A stretch of DNA of 64,000 nt from Scandinavium vulneris_A (GTDB taxonomy: Bacteria; Pseudomonadota; Gammaproteobacteria; Enterobacterales; Enterobacteriaceae), in contig JBKGRZ010000004.1 in the NCBI GenBank assembly GCA_046518185.1, positions 1 through 64,000 of the forward strand. Reading direction: 5' to 3'. The notes beneath the pieces are model-generated. The model was given only the letters and a program-made list of their open reading frames with translations, ran no database searches and was not told the DNA's origin. Below, piece by piece: positions 51,385 to 61,008 of the stretch. The position numbers were made by a program, and so were the translations under genes. Numbering within the stretch: position 1 is the stretch's first letter; each line of letters opens with the position of its first letter.

Positions 51385-51790
51385 ATTACGGATCCGTCTG
51401 TCAGTACAATATGCAAACTTGGGTCGCATCAGTGCCCGAAGTGCGTATTACTCCTTTATAGTTAAGGTAAGTTTTAAGAGAGGTTGTTGTGCATTTTATG
51501 GCTATGAGATGATTCTTAACATCTTAATTTGCGAAGGCCCCATAACTTAGGGTTTTATATCATTTTATGCCTGGTTTGTGGGTGACTTTACGTATCACTG
51601 CAAAAAATTAATGTTTTTCTATAAAAGAAAAGAAAGCCATTAATAAATTGTCAAAAAAACGGTTGCGTTATGCGCTTTCTGTCAGGCCTTAGCATCATTT
51701 CAGGAAATGACATATTTTCATGATAAATCGTTGATTCAGGTCTACGCTTTCTCTAACCTCCTGTAAACGCAGGCTTAAGAGGAAAAGAGA
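51385..51790 (+). promoter_or_regulatory. osmF upstream region, no gene seen
   Basis: About 400 bases of AT-rich DNA between the divergent regulator and osmF. In E. coli yehZYXW is RpoS- and osmotically induced. I could not place a confident -10/-35 here, and no protein-coding pattern was seen. Confidence 0.4.
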
Positions 51791-52708
51791 ATGATCACTA
51801 AGAAGATTTGGATAACGGGCGTTTCGCTTTTGGCCGCGCTCAGCCTGCCGTTACATGCGGCTGAACCTGTCAAGGTGGGCTCGAAGATTGATACCGAAGG
51901 GGCGCTGCTGGGTAACATTATTTTGCAGGTACTGGACAGCCACGGCGTGAAAACCGTGAACAAAGTGCAGCTTGGCACCACGCCGGTGGTGCGCGGGGCG
52001 ATTACTTCTGGCGAACTGGATATCTATCCTGAATACACCGGCAACGGGGCGTTCTTCTTTAAGGATGAAAACGATCCGGCGTGGAAAAATGCCGCCCAGG
52101 GCTACGAGAAAGTGAAAAAGCTCGACGGCGAACAGAACAAGCTTATCTGGCTGACCCCGGCTCCGGCGAACAACACCTGGACTATCGCCGTACGTCAGGA
52201 TTTGGCCGAGAAGAATAAACTCACCTCGCTGGCTGACCTGGGCGCATATATGAAAAAAGGCGGCACCTTCAAACTGGCGGCGTCGGCGGAGTTTATTGAA
52301 CGTCCGGATGCGTTACCGGCCTTTGAAAAAGCCTACGATTTCAAACTCGACCAGAGTCAGCTCTTGTCCCTGGCGGGTGGCGACACGGCGGTAACCATCA
52401 AAGCGGCGGCGCAGCAAACGTCGGGCGTGAATGCGGCGATGGCGTATGGCACCGACGGTCCGGTGGCGGCGCTCGGCTTGCAGACCCTGACCGATCCGAA
52501 AGGCGTTCAGCCGATTTATGCCCCCGCTCCGGTTATCCGTGAAGCGGTGCTGAAAGCTTATCCGCAAATTCCTGAATGGCTGAAGCCGGTATTTGAAAAG
52601 CTCGATGAAAAGACGCTGCAAAAACTGAATGCCAGCATTGCGGTAGAAGGGCTGGATGCGAAGAAAGTGGCCGCTGACTGGCTGAAACAACAGGGACTGG
52701 TGAAGTAA
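51791..52708 (+). CDS. osmF: Glycine betaine-type ABC transporter substrate-binding protein OsmF
   Basis: Periplasmic binding protein of 305 residues with a signal peptide ending LPLHA. It is the OpuAC/ProX-like quaternary amine binding family: VKVGSKIDTEGALLGNIILQ, TTPVVRGAITSGELDIYPEY and a C-terminal lobe. It is the YehZ of the low-affinity YehZYXW system. It starts after AAGAGGAAAAGAGA and lies 4 bases before yehY. Confidence 0.95.
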   Translation: MITKKIWITGVSLLAALSLPLHAAEPVKVGSKIDTEGALLGNIILQVLDSHGVKTVNKVQLGTTPVVRGAITSGELDIYPEYTGNGAFFFKDENDPAWKNAAQGYEKVKKLDGEQNKLIWLTPAPANNTWTIAVRQDLAEKNKLTSLADLGAYMKKGGTFKLAASAEFIERPDALPAFEKAYDFKLDQSQLLSLAGGDTAVTIKAAAQQTSGVNAAMAYGTDGPVAALGLQTLTDPKGVQPIYAPAPVIREAVLKAYPQIPEWLKPVFEKLDEKTLQKLNASIAVEGLDAKKVAADWLKQQGLVK

Positions 52709-52712
52709 GTAC

Positions 52713-53870
52713 GTGCGAATATCCTGTCATAACCGGGTTCTGCTGCTGCTGGTGCTAATTGCACTGGCAGCAGCCGCTCTGCCGTTTGTTAATTATGCCG
52801 CCAACCGGCTGGTGTCGGGCGAAAGCCGCCAGCTGTGGCAAATCTGGGCCTTTTCTCCGGCCTTACTGCTCATCATTCCGCTGGTCTTCGTGGGGCTTAG
52901 CCTGCTCCCGGGGCGCGGGGCGGTGGCACTCACCCTCATTTTAGCCCAGGCGCTGTTTATCCTTTTGCTGTGGAGCAGCGGGAAAGCGGCCTCTTTCCTG
53001 GCAGAAACCGGCAGCCCGCTGGCGCGCACCTCACCCGGCAGCGGATTGTGGCTGTGGCTGGCGGTGACGTTGCTCATCTGTAGCGATGCGATTCGCCGCC
53101 TGACTCCGCAATCGCTGTGGCGCTGGCTGCTCAACGCGCAAATCTGGATTTTACCGGTGGCGCTGTTGTGGTCCGGCGAGCTGGATTCGCTGTCGCTGCT
53201 GAAGGAGTATTTCAACCGCCAGGACGTATTTGACAGCGCTCTACAACAGCACCTGATCCTGCTGTTTGGCACTTTGCTGCCGGGCCTGCTGATTGGCGTT
53301 CCGTTGGGGCTGTGGTGCTGGCGTCATCAGGCGCGGCAAACGCGGGTCTTTACGGTGCTCAATATTATCCAGACCATTCCGTCGGTGGCGCTGTTCGGCC
53401 TGCTGATCGCCCCACTTGCCGGGCTGGTCAAACATTTCCCATGGCTGTCGTCCTGGGGCATTGGCGGCACGGGCCTGACGCCGGCGCTGATTGCGCTGGT
53501 GCTGTACGCGCTGTTGCCGCTGGTGCGCGGCGTAGTGGCGGGCATGCAGCAGGTCGCGGCCGATGTGCTGGAAAGCGCATCGGCGATGGGCATGAGCCGC
53601 GTCCAGCGCTTCTGGAAAGTTCAGCTGCCGCTGGCGCTGCCGGTACTGCTCCGCAGTCTACGGGTAGTGACGGTGCAAACGGTCGGTATGGCGGTGGTTG
53701 CGGCGCTGATTGGTGCAGGTGGTTTTGGTGCACTGGTGTTTCAGGGCCTGCTCAGCAGCGCACTGGATTTAGTGCTGCTCGGCGTTATCCCGGTGATTGC
53801 CCTGGCAGTGGTTGTAGATGCGCTGTTCAGCCTGTGGATAGCCTTACTGGGGGGAGAAGCCCATGATTGA
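52713..53870 (+). CDS. yehY: Osmoprotectant ABC transporter permease YehY
   Basis: Inner membrane permease of 385 residues. An unusual N-terminal half has several extra spans, followed by the BPD_transp_1 domain (from about residue 180: GLLIGVPLGLWCW, then the EAA-like ESASAMGMSR loop). It starts with GTG four bases after osmF and overlaps yehX by 8 bases, so it is translated as part of one operon. Confidence 0.94.
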   Translation: MRISCHNRVLLLLVLIALAAAALPFVNYAANRLVSGESRQLWQIWAFSPALLLIIPLVFVGLSLLPGRGAVALTLILAQALFILLLWSSGKAASFLAETGSPLARTSPGSGLWLWLAVTLLICSDAIRRLTPQSLWRWLLNAQIWILPVALLWSGELDSLSLLKEYFNRQDVFDSALQQHLILLFGTLLPGLLIGVPLGLWCWRHQARQTRVFTVLNIIQTIPSVALFGLLIAPLAGLVKHFPWLSSWGIGGTGLTPALIALVLYALLPLVRGVVAGMQQVAADVLESASAMGMSRVQRFWKVQLPLALPVLLRSLRVVTVQTVGMAVVAALIGAGGFGALVFQGLLSSALDLVLLGVIPVIALAVVVDALFSLWIALLGGEAHD

Positions 53871-54810
53871 ATTTCAACAGGTCAGCAAAATCTTTGATGG
53901 CAAAGCGGCGGTCAAAAACCTCGATCTGAACCTCAAAGAGGGGGCGTTTTCGGTGCTGATTGGCACGTCAGGTTCCGGTAAATCCACCACCCTGAAGATG
54001 ATTAACCGTCTGGAAGAACATGACAGCGGCACTATCCGATTTGCCGGGGAAGATATTCGCCAGCAGCCGGTGCTGGCGCTGCGCCGTCGGATGGGATACG
54101 CGATCCAGTCTATCGGCCTGTTCCCGCACTGGACGGTGGCGCAAAACATCGCCACCGTGCCGCAGCTGCAAAAATGGAACCGGGCGCGGATTAACGATCG
54201 TATTGACGAACTGATGGCGCTACTCGGGCTGGATGTCTCTCTGCGCGATCGCCTGCCGCATCAGTTGTCCGGTGGGCAGCAGCAGCGCGTGGGTGTGGCG
54301 CGGGCGCTGGCGGCGAATCCCGAAGTGCTGTTAATGGATGAGCCTTTTGGCGCGCTCGACCCGGTGACCCGAGGGGCGTTACAGCAGGAGATGCGCCGGA
54401 TTCATCAACTGCTGGGCCGCACTATCGTGCTGGTGACCCACGATATCGACGAAGCATTGCGTCTGGCCGATCATCTGGTGCTGATGGACAACGGTGAGGT
54501 CGTGCAGCAGGGCACGCCGCTGTCGATGCTGACCGCACCGGAAAACGATTTTGTGCGCGAGTTCTTTGGCCGCAGCGAGCTCGGAGTGCGACTGTTGTCG
54601 CTGCGGGGCGTTGGGGATTACGTCCGTACCGATGAACAGATTGATGGGGAACCGCTGCGGGCGTCAATGTCACTGCGCGAGGCGTTGTCGCTGTTTGTCG
54701 CTCGTCGTCGCGATGCGTTGCCGGTGGTCAATGATGAAGGCATGCCGTGCGGGACGTTACATTTCGCTGATTTACTGCGTGGGGAGGATGCCGGTGAAAG
54801 CCGTCCGTGA
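53863..54810 (+). CDS. yehX: Osmoprotectant ABC transporter ATP-binding protein YehX
   Basis: ABC ATPase of 315 residues. Walker A is GTSGSGKST, the Q-loop lies in QSIGLFPHW, the signature is LSGGQQQRVGVARAL, and Walker B is VLLMDEPFGALDP, with the H-loop His in VTHD. A CBS-like C-terminal tail follows from about residue 240. It energises the YehYW permeases. ATG 53863 overlaps the end of yehY. Confidence 0.95.
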   Translation: MIEFQQVSKIFDGKAAVKNLDLNLKEGAFSVLIGTSGSGKSTTLKMINRLEEHDSGTIRFAGEDIRQQPVLALRRRMGYAIQSIGLFPHWTVAQNIATVPQLQKWNRARINDRIDELMALLGLDVSLRDRLPHQLSGGQQQRVGVARALAANPEVLLMDEPFGALDPVTRGALQQEMRRIHQLLGRTIVLVTHDIDEALRLADHLVLMDNGEVVQQGTPLSMLTAPENDFVREFFGRSELGVRLLSLRGVGDYVRTDEQIDGEPLRASMSLREALSLFVARRRDALPVVNDEGMPCGTLHFADLLRGEDAGESRP

Positions 54811-55531
54811 TCCGCTCCTGTGGCTGTGTTTGCTGTTTATTGCGCTGTTGACGCTGATGCCTTACAGCGGGCCGCTGTTTGGCGCACTGTTTCCTGAACT
54901 GCCGCGGCCGCTGTATCAACAGCAGAGTTTCTGGTCGCTGACGCTGGCGCATTTCTGGCTGGTGGGCATCTCCAGCCTGACGGCAACGGTGATTGGCGTC
55001 GGGGCAGGGATAGCGGTCACGCGCCCGGCGGGGCGTGAATTCCGCTCGCTGGTGGAAACTATTGCCGCGATGGGACAAACCTTCCCGCCGGTGGCGGTGC
55101 TGGCCATTGCGGTGCCGGTGATGGGTTTTGGTCGCGAACCGGCCATCATTGCCCTTATCCTCTACGGCGTACTGCCTGTTTTACAGGGCACGCTGGCCGG
55201 GCTGGCCTCGGTTCCATCGAGCGTGGTCAGCGTGGCGCAGGGAATGGGAATGAACGGCTGGCAGCGGTTGCTGAAGGTTGAACTGCCGCTGGCAGCGCCG
55301 GTGATGGTCGCCGGGATCCGCACTTCGGCGATCGTCAATATTGGTACTGCGACCATTGCGTCAACGGTAGGGGCCAATACGCTCGGCACGCCAATCATCA
55401 TCGGCCTGAGCGGGTTCAATACGGCTTATGTGATTCAGGGGGCGGTGCTGGTGGCGCTGGCAGCTATTCTGGTTGACCAGGCATTTGAGCGTCTGGCGCG
55501 GCTACTCAGCCGACACCACCGCGTACGATAA
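54794..55531 (+). CDS. yehW: Osmoprotectant ABC transporter permease YehW
   Basis: Permease of 245 residues of the ProW/OpuBB type with about 6 spans. It has the EAA-like loop VVSVAQGMGMNGWQRLLKVE and FNTAYVIQGAVLVALAAILV. GTG 54794 (VKAVRDPLLW) aligns with the E. coli start and has GGAGG 6 bases upstream. ATG 54788 would leave no space for the RBS. It overlaps the yehX end by 17 bases. Its 3' end overlaps antisense yohO. Confidence 0.93.
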   Translation: MKAVRDPLLWLCLLFIALLTLMPYSGPLFGALFPELPRPLYQQQSFWSLTLAHFWLVGISSLTATVIGVGAGIAVTRPAGREFRSLVETIAAMGQTFPPVAVLAIAVPVMGFGREPAIIALILYGVLPVLQGTLAGLASVPSSVVSVAQGMGMNGWQRLLKVELPLAAPVMVAGIRTSAIVNIGTATIASTVGANTLGTPIIIGLSGFNTAYVIQGAVLVALAAILVDQAFERLARLLSRHHRVR

Positions 55532-55619
55532 AGGAGTAACCGGCCAGCATAACGCCGCCAATACCGCCAATGGCCATCAGAACGAAGAGGGTGATTACAG
55601 CCAGTTTGGCAGGTTTCAT
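55506..55619 (-). CDS. yohO: Small membrane protein YohO
   Basis: Protein of 37 residues, MKPAKLAVITLFVLMAIGGI and then GGVMLAGYSFIV. It is nearly all one membrane helix with a Gly-rich kink, and clearly matches E. coli YohO. AGGAG lies just upstream of ATG 55619. The last 26 bases lie antisense to the end of yehW, as in the E. coli arrangement. Function is unknown. Confidence 0.9.
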   Translation of the reverse strand: MKPAKLAVITLFVLMAIGGIGGVMLAGYSFIVRGGVG

Positions 55620-55678
55620 CATGTGCTCCTTATGTTAACCCGGGGATTATATGATGAAGCACGCTTGTTAATGAACCC

Positions 55679-56410
55679 TTAATTACCCAGCCGCAGCACG
55701 TTTAGCCCCTGGTCACGCCACTGCTGCAGCTGTTCCTGCTGGCCGACGGTGGAGCTATCGCCGCACCACACCAGCAGCGTCTGGTCGTCAAACAGCTCCG
55801 GGCGCAGCTGGTGCAGGGAATGGGCCAGCACGTCCACGCGCCATCCCTGTTCACAGGCTACCCAGCCCTCAAGCCACAGCCGGGTGGTATCAGTAATGTT
55901 CCAGCCGATCACCAGCGCATCGCGGCCCTGACGTTTTCGCGCCGAGGCCATGCACACTGAAATGTAATTGATAAGCAGCCCGTCGAGCACGCTGAGCAGC
56001 GCCTGCAACGTAGGCTGAGAGCTTTGCAGCCGCAGTCGAAGTGGGATAAACAGATGGGTGACCAGGGTTTGCGCCGGGTAATCGCGCCCGCGCTCTTTGA
56101 TCCACAGCCGGAGCCGATTGAGATGCCCGCCTTGCAGAAAGCGCAGCAATGTTTCCTGATGTTCGCGCCAGCCGCTTTGCTGTTCGGGCGTGCCTTCACT
56201 GAGTAGCGTTTTCACTTTGCTGACCTGCACGCCGGTGTCTATCCAGCGTTTGATCTCGCGAATGCGGTCGATGTCATCATCGTTAAACAGCCGATGCCCG
56301 CCATCGGTTCGTTGGGGTTTGAGCAGGCCATAACGCCGCTGCCAGGCACGGAGGGTCACCGGATTCATATCACAAAGCAGAGCCACTTCACCTATCGTGT
56401 AAAGCGCCAT
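55679..56410 (-). CDS. mlrA: MerR-like regulator MlrA
   Basis: MerR-family regulator of 243 residues. The N-terminal winged HTH has YTIGEVALLCDMNPVTLRAW, then GLLKPQRTDGGHRLFNDDDI. A long C-terminal domain lacks the metal-binding cysteines of classical MerR. In E. coli it activates csgD and so curli and cellulose, under RpoS and the diguanylate cyclase YdaM. It is transcribed away from btsS. Confidence 0.94.
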   Translation of the reverse strand: MALYTIGEVALLCDMNPVTLRAWQRRYGLLKPQRTDGGHRLFNDDDIDRIREIKRWIDTGVQVSKVKTLLSEGTPEQQSGWREHQETLLRFLQGGHLNRLRLWIKERGRDYPAQTLVTHLFIPLRLRLQSSQPTLQALLSVLDGLLINYISVCMASARKRQGRDALVIGWNITDTTRLWLEGWVACEQGWRVDVLAHSLHQLRPELFDDQTLLVWCGDSSTVGQQEQLQQWRDQGLNVLRLGN

Positions 56411-56622
56411 CTATCACCTCAGCTCGCGTATCCCCATCATAACTGTAGACGGTGTTAGACGAATCCGGAAAATTCGTTCGTTTTTTGTTCAGGAAATCCT
56501 TATCCAGGCGCGAAAAAGTGTGATCGCTCGCAGGTAATTGCGCGTTTTGCCTGAGGCGTCAAGGAAAGTCCTGGATGCAACGTGTATGTTACGCGCTTTC
56601 ATGGGTCAGGCGGTCTAAGGGT

Positions 56623-58311
56623 ATGTACGAATTTAATCTGGTGTTGCTGCTGCTTCAGCAGATGTGTGTGTTTCTGGTTATCGCCTGGTTGATGAGCAAA
56701 ACGCGCCTGTTCATTCCCTTAATGCAGGTCACGGTTCGTCTGCCGCATAAGTTGCTGTGCTACGTCACCTTCTCTATTTTTTGCATTATGGGCACCTATT
56801 TTGGGCTGCACATCGAAGACTCGATTGCCAATACCCGGGCGATAGGTGCGGTGATGGGGGGCCTGCTCGGCGGCCCGGTGGTCGGTGGTCTGGTCGGTTT
56901 AACCGGCGGATTACATCGTTATTCGATGGGCGGCATGACCGCCCTGAGCTGCATGGTGTCAACCATTGTTGAAGGTCTGCTCGGCGGGCTGGTGCATCTG
57001 GTGCTGGTGCGGCGTGGGCGCAGCGATAAAGTCTTTAACCCGTTCACCGCGGGGGCGATTACCTTTGTCGCCGAAATCGTGCAAATGCTGATCATCCTGC
57101 TGATCGCCCGACCCTTTAATGACGCGCTGCATCTGGTGCAAAGCATTGCCGCCCCGATGATGGTGACCAATACCGTCGGTGCGGCGCTGTTTATGCGCAT
57201 TTTGCTCGACAAGCGGGCGATGTTTGAGAAATACACCTCGGCGTTTTCTGCCACCGCGCTGAAGGTAGCCGCCTCGACGGAGGGTATTTTGCGCCAGGGC
57301 TTTAATGAAGAAAACAGTATGCGGGTGGCGCAAGTTTTGATTCAGGAGCTGGATATCGGCGCGGTTGCCATCACCGATCGCGATAAGCTGCTGGCCTTCA
57401 CCGGGATCGGCGACGATCACCATCTGCCCGGCAAACCTATCTCCTCGCGCTATACCCAAAAAGCTATCGACAGCGGGGAAGTGGTGTACGCCGACGGGAA
57501 CGAAGTGCCGTACCGCTGTTCGATTCATCCCAACTGCAAACTCGGATCGACGCTGGTTATCCCGTTGCGCGGCGAAAATCAGCGGGTGATAGGCACCATT
57601 AAACTTTATGAAGCCAAAAACCGCCTGTTCAGCTCCATAAACCGCACGTTGGGGGAGGGGATCGCTCAGCTGCTGTCGGCGCAGATCCTCGCCGGACAAT
57701 ATGAACGGCAGAAAGCCCTGCTGACGCAATCGGAAATCAAGCTTCTGCACGCCCAGGTCAATCCGCATTTCCTGTTTAACGCCCTGAATACCCTTAAGGC
57801 GGTGATTCGCCGCGACAGTGAACAGGCCGGACAGCTGGTGCAGTATCTGTCGACCTTCTTTCGTAAAAATCTCAAGCGCCCGTCTGAAATCGTCACCCTG
57901 GCGGATGAAATTGAGCACGTGAATGCGTATCTGCAAATTGAAAAAGCCCGTTTTCAGGCGCGATTGCAGGTTCATCTCAACGTGCCGTCGGCGCTGGCGC
58001 ATCATCAGTTGCCCGCCTTTACGCTACAGCCGATCGTTGAAAATGCCATTAAGCACGGCACCTCGCAGCATCTGGGGATTGGCGAAATCACCATTCAGGC
58101 CAGCCTGCATCAGCGCTGGTTGCAGCTGGATATTGAAGATAATGCCGGGCTGTATCAACCCAACGCAGAGTCCAGCGGCCTGGGAATGAACCTGGTGGAT
58201 AAACGACTCCGGGCGCGCTTTGGCGATGAGTGCGGGATAACCGTCACCTGCGAGCCTGAAAACTTTACCCGTATAACCCTGCGACTGCCCGTGGAGGAGA
58301 CCGTATGCTGA
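56623..58311 (+). CDS. btsS: Pyruvate sensor histidine kinase BtsS (YehU)
   Basis: LytS-type sensor kinase of 562 residues. The N-terminal 5TM-5TMR_LYT membrane domain binds external pyruvate in E. coli (GGPVVGGLVGLTGGLHRYSMG). A GAF domain follows (about 230-350), then His_kinase with the phospho-His in HAQVNPHFLFNALNTL, and an ATP-binding end (QPIVENAIKHG, GLGMNLVDKRL). The start at 56623 (MYEFNLVLLL) is chosen by family match. It overlaps btsR by 7 bases. Confidence 0.96.
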   Translation: MYEFNLVLLLLQQMCVFLVIAWLMSKTRLFIPLMQVTVRLPHKLLCYVTFSIFCIMGTYFGLHIEDSIANTRAIGAVMGGLLGGPVVGGLVGLTGGLHRYSMGGMTALSCMVSTIVEGLLGGLVHLVLVRRGRSDKVFNPFTAGAITFVAEIVQMLIILLIARPFNDALHLVQSIAAPMMVTNTVGAALFMRILLDKRAMFEKYTSAFSATALKVAASTEGILRQGFNEENSMRVAQVLIQELDIGAVAITDRDKLLAFTGIGDDHHLPGKPISSRYTQKAIDSGEVVYADGNEVPYRCSIHPNCKLGSTLVIPLRGENQRVIGTIKLYEAKNRLFSSINRTLGEGIAQLLSAQILAGQYERQKALLTQSEIKLLHAQVNPHFLFNALNTLKAVIRRDSEQAGQLVQYLSTFFRKNLKRPSEIVTLADEIEHVNAYLQIEKARFQARLQVHLNVPSALAHHQLPAFTLQPIVENAIKHGTSQHLGIGEITIQASLHQRWLQLDIEDNAGLYQPNAESSGLGMNLVDKRLRARFGDECGITVTCEPENFTRITLRLPVEETVC

Positions 58312-59030
58312 AGGTGTTGATTGTCGATGATGAACCGTTGGCGCGGGAGAATCTGCGCATTCTGCTGGAGAAGCAGACTGACATCGACATCGTGGGCGAA
58401 TGTGATAACGCGGTGGAAGGCATTGGCGCGGTGCATCGTCTGCGACCCGATGTGGTGTTTCTCGATATCCAGATGCCGCGCATCAGTGGCCTGGAGATGA
58501 TCGGCATGCTCGACCCGGAACATCGCCCGTGGGTGGTGTTCCTCACCGCTTTTGATGAGTATGCGGTGAAGGCGTTTGAGGAACACGCGTTTGATTATCT
58601 GCTCAAGCCTATCGAGGAGAGCCGACTGGATAAAACCCTTGGGCGGTTACGTCAGGAGGTGAGCCGTAACCAACAGGATTTGTCGGTGTTTGGTGAAAGC
58701 CAGCAGGGACTGAAATTCATACCCTGCACCGGGCACAGCCGGATCTGGCTGCTGCAAATGGAGGACGTGGCGTTCGTCAGTAGCCGAATGAGCGGCGTCT
58801 TTGTCACCGACGGGGAGGGCAAAGAGGGCTATACCGAACTGACGCTGCGCACCCTTGAAAGCCGCACGCCTCTGCTGCGCTGCCATCGTCAGTATCTGGT
58901 GAACCTGTCGCATTTGAAAGAGATCCGCCTCGAGGAGAACGGTCAGGCGGAGTTAATACTGCGGGCCGGGCAAACCGTGCCGGTGAGCCGCCGCTACCTT
59001 AAGACCCTGAAAGAGGCGTTAGGGTTGTAA
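58305..59030 (+). CDS. btsR: LytTR response regulator BtsR (YehT)
   Basis: Response regulator of 241 residues. The receiver domain has the phosphorylated Asp54 in VVFLDIQMPR and a C-terminal LytTR DNA-binding domain (from about 140: TLRTLESRTPLLRCHRQYLV). In E. coli it activates btsT for pyruvate uptake. Overlaps btsS, forming a two-component operon. Confidence 0.96.
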   Translation: MLKVLIVDDEPLARENLRILLEKQTDIDIVGECDNAVEGIGAVHRLRPDVVFLDIQMPRISGLEMIGMLDPEHRPWVVFLTAFDEYAVKAFEEHAFDYLLKPIEESRLDKTLGRLRQEVSRNQQDLSVFGESQQGLKFIPCTGHSRIWLLQMEDVAFVSSRMSGVFVTDGEGKEGYTELTLRTLESRTPLLRCHRQYLVNLSHLKEIRLEENGQAELILRAGQTVPVSRRYLKTLKEALGL

Positions 59031-59073
59031 AACTGGTACACTTCGCCTTTGCCTAATAACAAGTTAAGACGCC

Positions 59074-59553
59074 ATGATCAGTAACGATATCATCCGTAGC
59101 CTGCGCTACACCCTGAAAACCAACAACGCCGGACTGGTGCGCCTGTGGGCGCTGGCGGAAGCCGTTGCCACCCCTGAACTTATCGACGCATGGGTGCGTA
59201 AAGAAGACGACGCCGGTTTTCAGCGCTGCCCGGACATTATGCTGTCGCTGTTGCTCAACGGACTTATTTACGACAAGCGCGGAAAAGATGAATCCGCCCC
59301 GGCGCTGGTTGTCGATCGCCGGATGAACAATAACCTGGTGCTGAAAAAACTGCGGATCGCGTTTTCCCTGAAAACGGACGATATTCTGGCTATCATGACC
59401 CAGCAGCAGTTCCGCGTTTCCATGCCGGAAATCACCGCCATGATGCGTGCCCCGGACCATAAAAATTATCGCGAATGTGGCGATCAATTCTTACGCTATT
59501 TCCTGCGCGGGTTGACGGTTCGCTTCGGCGGCAAGCCAGAGCCAAAAGCATAA
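59074..59553 (+). CDS. yehS: DUF1456 family protein YehS
   Basis: Cytoplasmic protein of 159 residues with two DUF1456 repeats (SNDIIRSLRYTLK near the N terminus; NNLVLKKLRIAFSLKTDDIL in the second half). Function is unknown. Its stop overlaps the first half of the palindromic terminator that an IS4-family element has split. E. coli has yehRQPML after it; here metG follows directly. Confidence 0.92.
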   Translation: MISNDIIRSLRYTLKTNNAGLVRLWALAEAVATPELIDAWVRKEDDAGFQRCPDIMLSLLLNGLIYDKRGKDESAPALVVDRRMNNNLVLKKLRIAFSLKTDDILAIMTQQQFRVSMPEITAMMRAPDHKNYRECGDQFLRYFLRGLTVRFGGKPEPKA

Positions 59554-59562
59554 AAAAGGCCG

Positions 59563-59573
59563 GGAAATTTCCC
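59563..59573. repeat. Target site duplication, left copy
   Basis: GGAAATTTCCC, identical to 60988-60998 on the other side of the IS4-family element; itself palindromic. Confidence 0.92.
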
Positions 59574-60987
59574 TAATGCCGATCGTTTAAGGATCGGTTG
59601 ACCGATCCGGTGGCTGGTGTAAAAAGGGTTCATGCTTATCATGGACCCTTTTTAAATGGAACTTTCTCAAGCCCTCGGCATTATCAATGTCACCTCCCCC
59701 GAACACGCCCGTAGCCTCTCGGACCTCATTCCCTCTGAATTCATTCAGAAAGCGTTAAGGTTGACTGATACTGTCACACTCCGTAAGCGCAAACTTCCTC
59801 TTGAATCCATGATCTGGCTCGTCGTTGGCATGTCCATCTTTTGCAATCGCCCCATGACCGAGATAGTGAATCTGATGGACATCACTGACAGAACCGGTCA
59901 GCCTTTCACCGCACGCAGCTCAGTCATTCAGCGCCGAAAAACGCTTGGGGAAAATGCTGTGCGGGAGCTGTTCGACATTACGCAGAGCCACTGGAACCAA
60001 CAGGCGGCCCATCCGAAATGGCACGGCCTGAATCTGTTTGCTGTGGATGGTGTTGTCTGGCGTACGGCAGACACTCCGGAAAACAGTGCAGCCTTCAGCA
60101 GACCCGCCGGGCGAAATGGTATCGGTGGCTATCCGCAGGTCAGGATGGTTTGTCTGATGGAGCTGAGCAGTCATCTGATCAACGCCTGCGTTTTTGACAG
60201 CGAGAACGTCAGCGAAATGCGACTGGCAGCGCAGTTGGCGGAGAGAACGCCGGATATGAGTATCACCCTGTTCGATAAAGGATTTTACTCTCTGGGACTG
60301 CTTCATCACTGGCAGATGTCCGGAGAAAAACGGCACTGGTTGCTGCCGCTGAAAAAAAACACACAATATGAAGTTGTGCGTAAGCTGGGACGTGGCGATG
60401 AACTTGTTAAACTAAAAACCAGCCCACAGGCCCGAAAACAGTGGCCTGCACTCCCTGAGTGGTTCACAGCAAGGCTACTGACCCGAACTGTTGATGGCAA
60501 AGAAAGACAGGTTCTGACATCCCTGACAGACCATAATCGCTATCCTGGTAATGATATCAGTGCGTTATATCGCCACAGGTGGGAAATTGAACTGGGTTAT
60601 CGGGAAGCGAAGCAGGGAATGATGGACAATCGCTGGACGTTACGCAGCAAGTTGCCAGAACTGGTAAGACAGGAGTTATGGGGAGTACTGCTGACTTACA
60701 ACCTGGTGAGATATCAGATGGTAAGGATGGCGTTCGAACTGAAAGGTGATTATCTGCCTTACCAGCTGAGTTTTAGTGGCACAATAAGTGAAATAACCCG
60801 GTTGCTGATAACGTTGCCATGGGCGTCACCGGGTAAGATGCCGGGTGAGTTAAGAACGTTGTATGAGAAAGCAAAGTGGCTGGTATTACCGGGAAGAAGA
60901 GAGCGAAGTTACCCTCGGGAATTGAAAGTAAAAGCCCAGAAATATCCGACAAGAAAAAATGCTGATCACCTTAAGTGACCAGCATTA
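59574..60987 (+). mobile_element. Complete IS4-family insertion sequence
   Basis: Element of 1414 bp. The left end TAATGCCGATCGTTTAAGG and the inverted right end TAATGCTGGTCACTTAAGG match at 15 of 19 positions. The ends resemble those of IS4 itself. The flanking 11-bp target duplication GGAAATTTCCC is at 59563-59573 and 60988-60998. The single transposase gene is intact. A perfect duplication suggests recent insertion. Confidence 0.93.
59656..60978 (+). CDS. IS4-family transposase
   Basis: DDE transposase of 440 residues close in length to IS4 (442). It has VTLRKRKLPLESMIWLVVGM near the N terminus, the first catalytic Asp in LFAVDGVVWRTADTPEN, the second in ITLFDKGFYSLGLL, and the YREK-type signature as YRHRWEIELGYREAKQGM with the catalytic Glu. 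It is followed by RQELWGVLLTYNLVRYQM, typical of the IS4 subgroup. The frame is complete. Confidence 0.95.
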   Translation: MELSQALGIINVTSPEHARSLSDLIPSEFIQKALRLTDTVTLRKRKLPLESMIWLVVGMSIFCNRPMTEIVNLMDITDRTGQPFTARSSVIQRRKTLGENAVRELFDITQSHWNQQAAHPKWHGLNLFAVDGVVWRTADTPENSAAFSRPAGRNGIGGYPQVRMVCLMELSSHLINACVFDSENVSEMRLAAQLAERTPDMSITLFDKGFYSLGLLHHWQMSGEKRHWLLPLKKNTQYEVVRKLGRGDELVKLKTSPQARKQWPALPEWFTARLLTRTVDGKERQVLTSLTDHNRYPGNDISALYRHRWEIELGYREAKQGMMDNRWTLRSKLPELVRQELWGVLLTYNLVRYQMVRMAFELKGDYLPYQLSFSGTISEITRLLITLPWASPGKMPGELRTLYEKAKWLVLPGRRERSYPRELKVKAQKYPTRKNADHLK

Positions 60988-60998
60988 GGAAATTTCCC
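60988..60998. repeat. Target site duplication, right copy
   Basis: GGAAATTTCCC, the second copy of the 11-bp target duplication bordering the element at 59574-60987. Confidence 0.92.
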
Positions 60999-61008
60999 GG
61001 CCTTTTTT

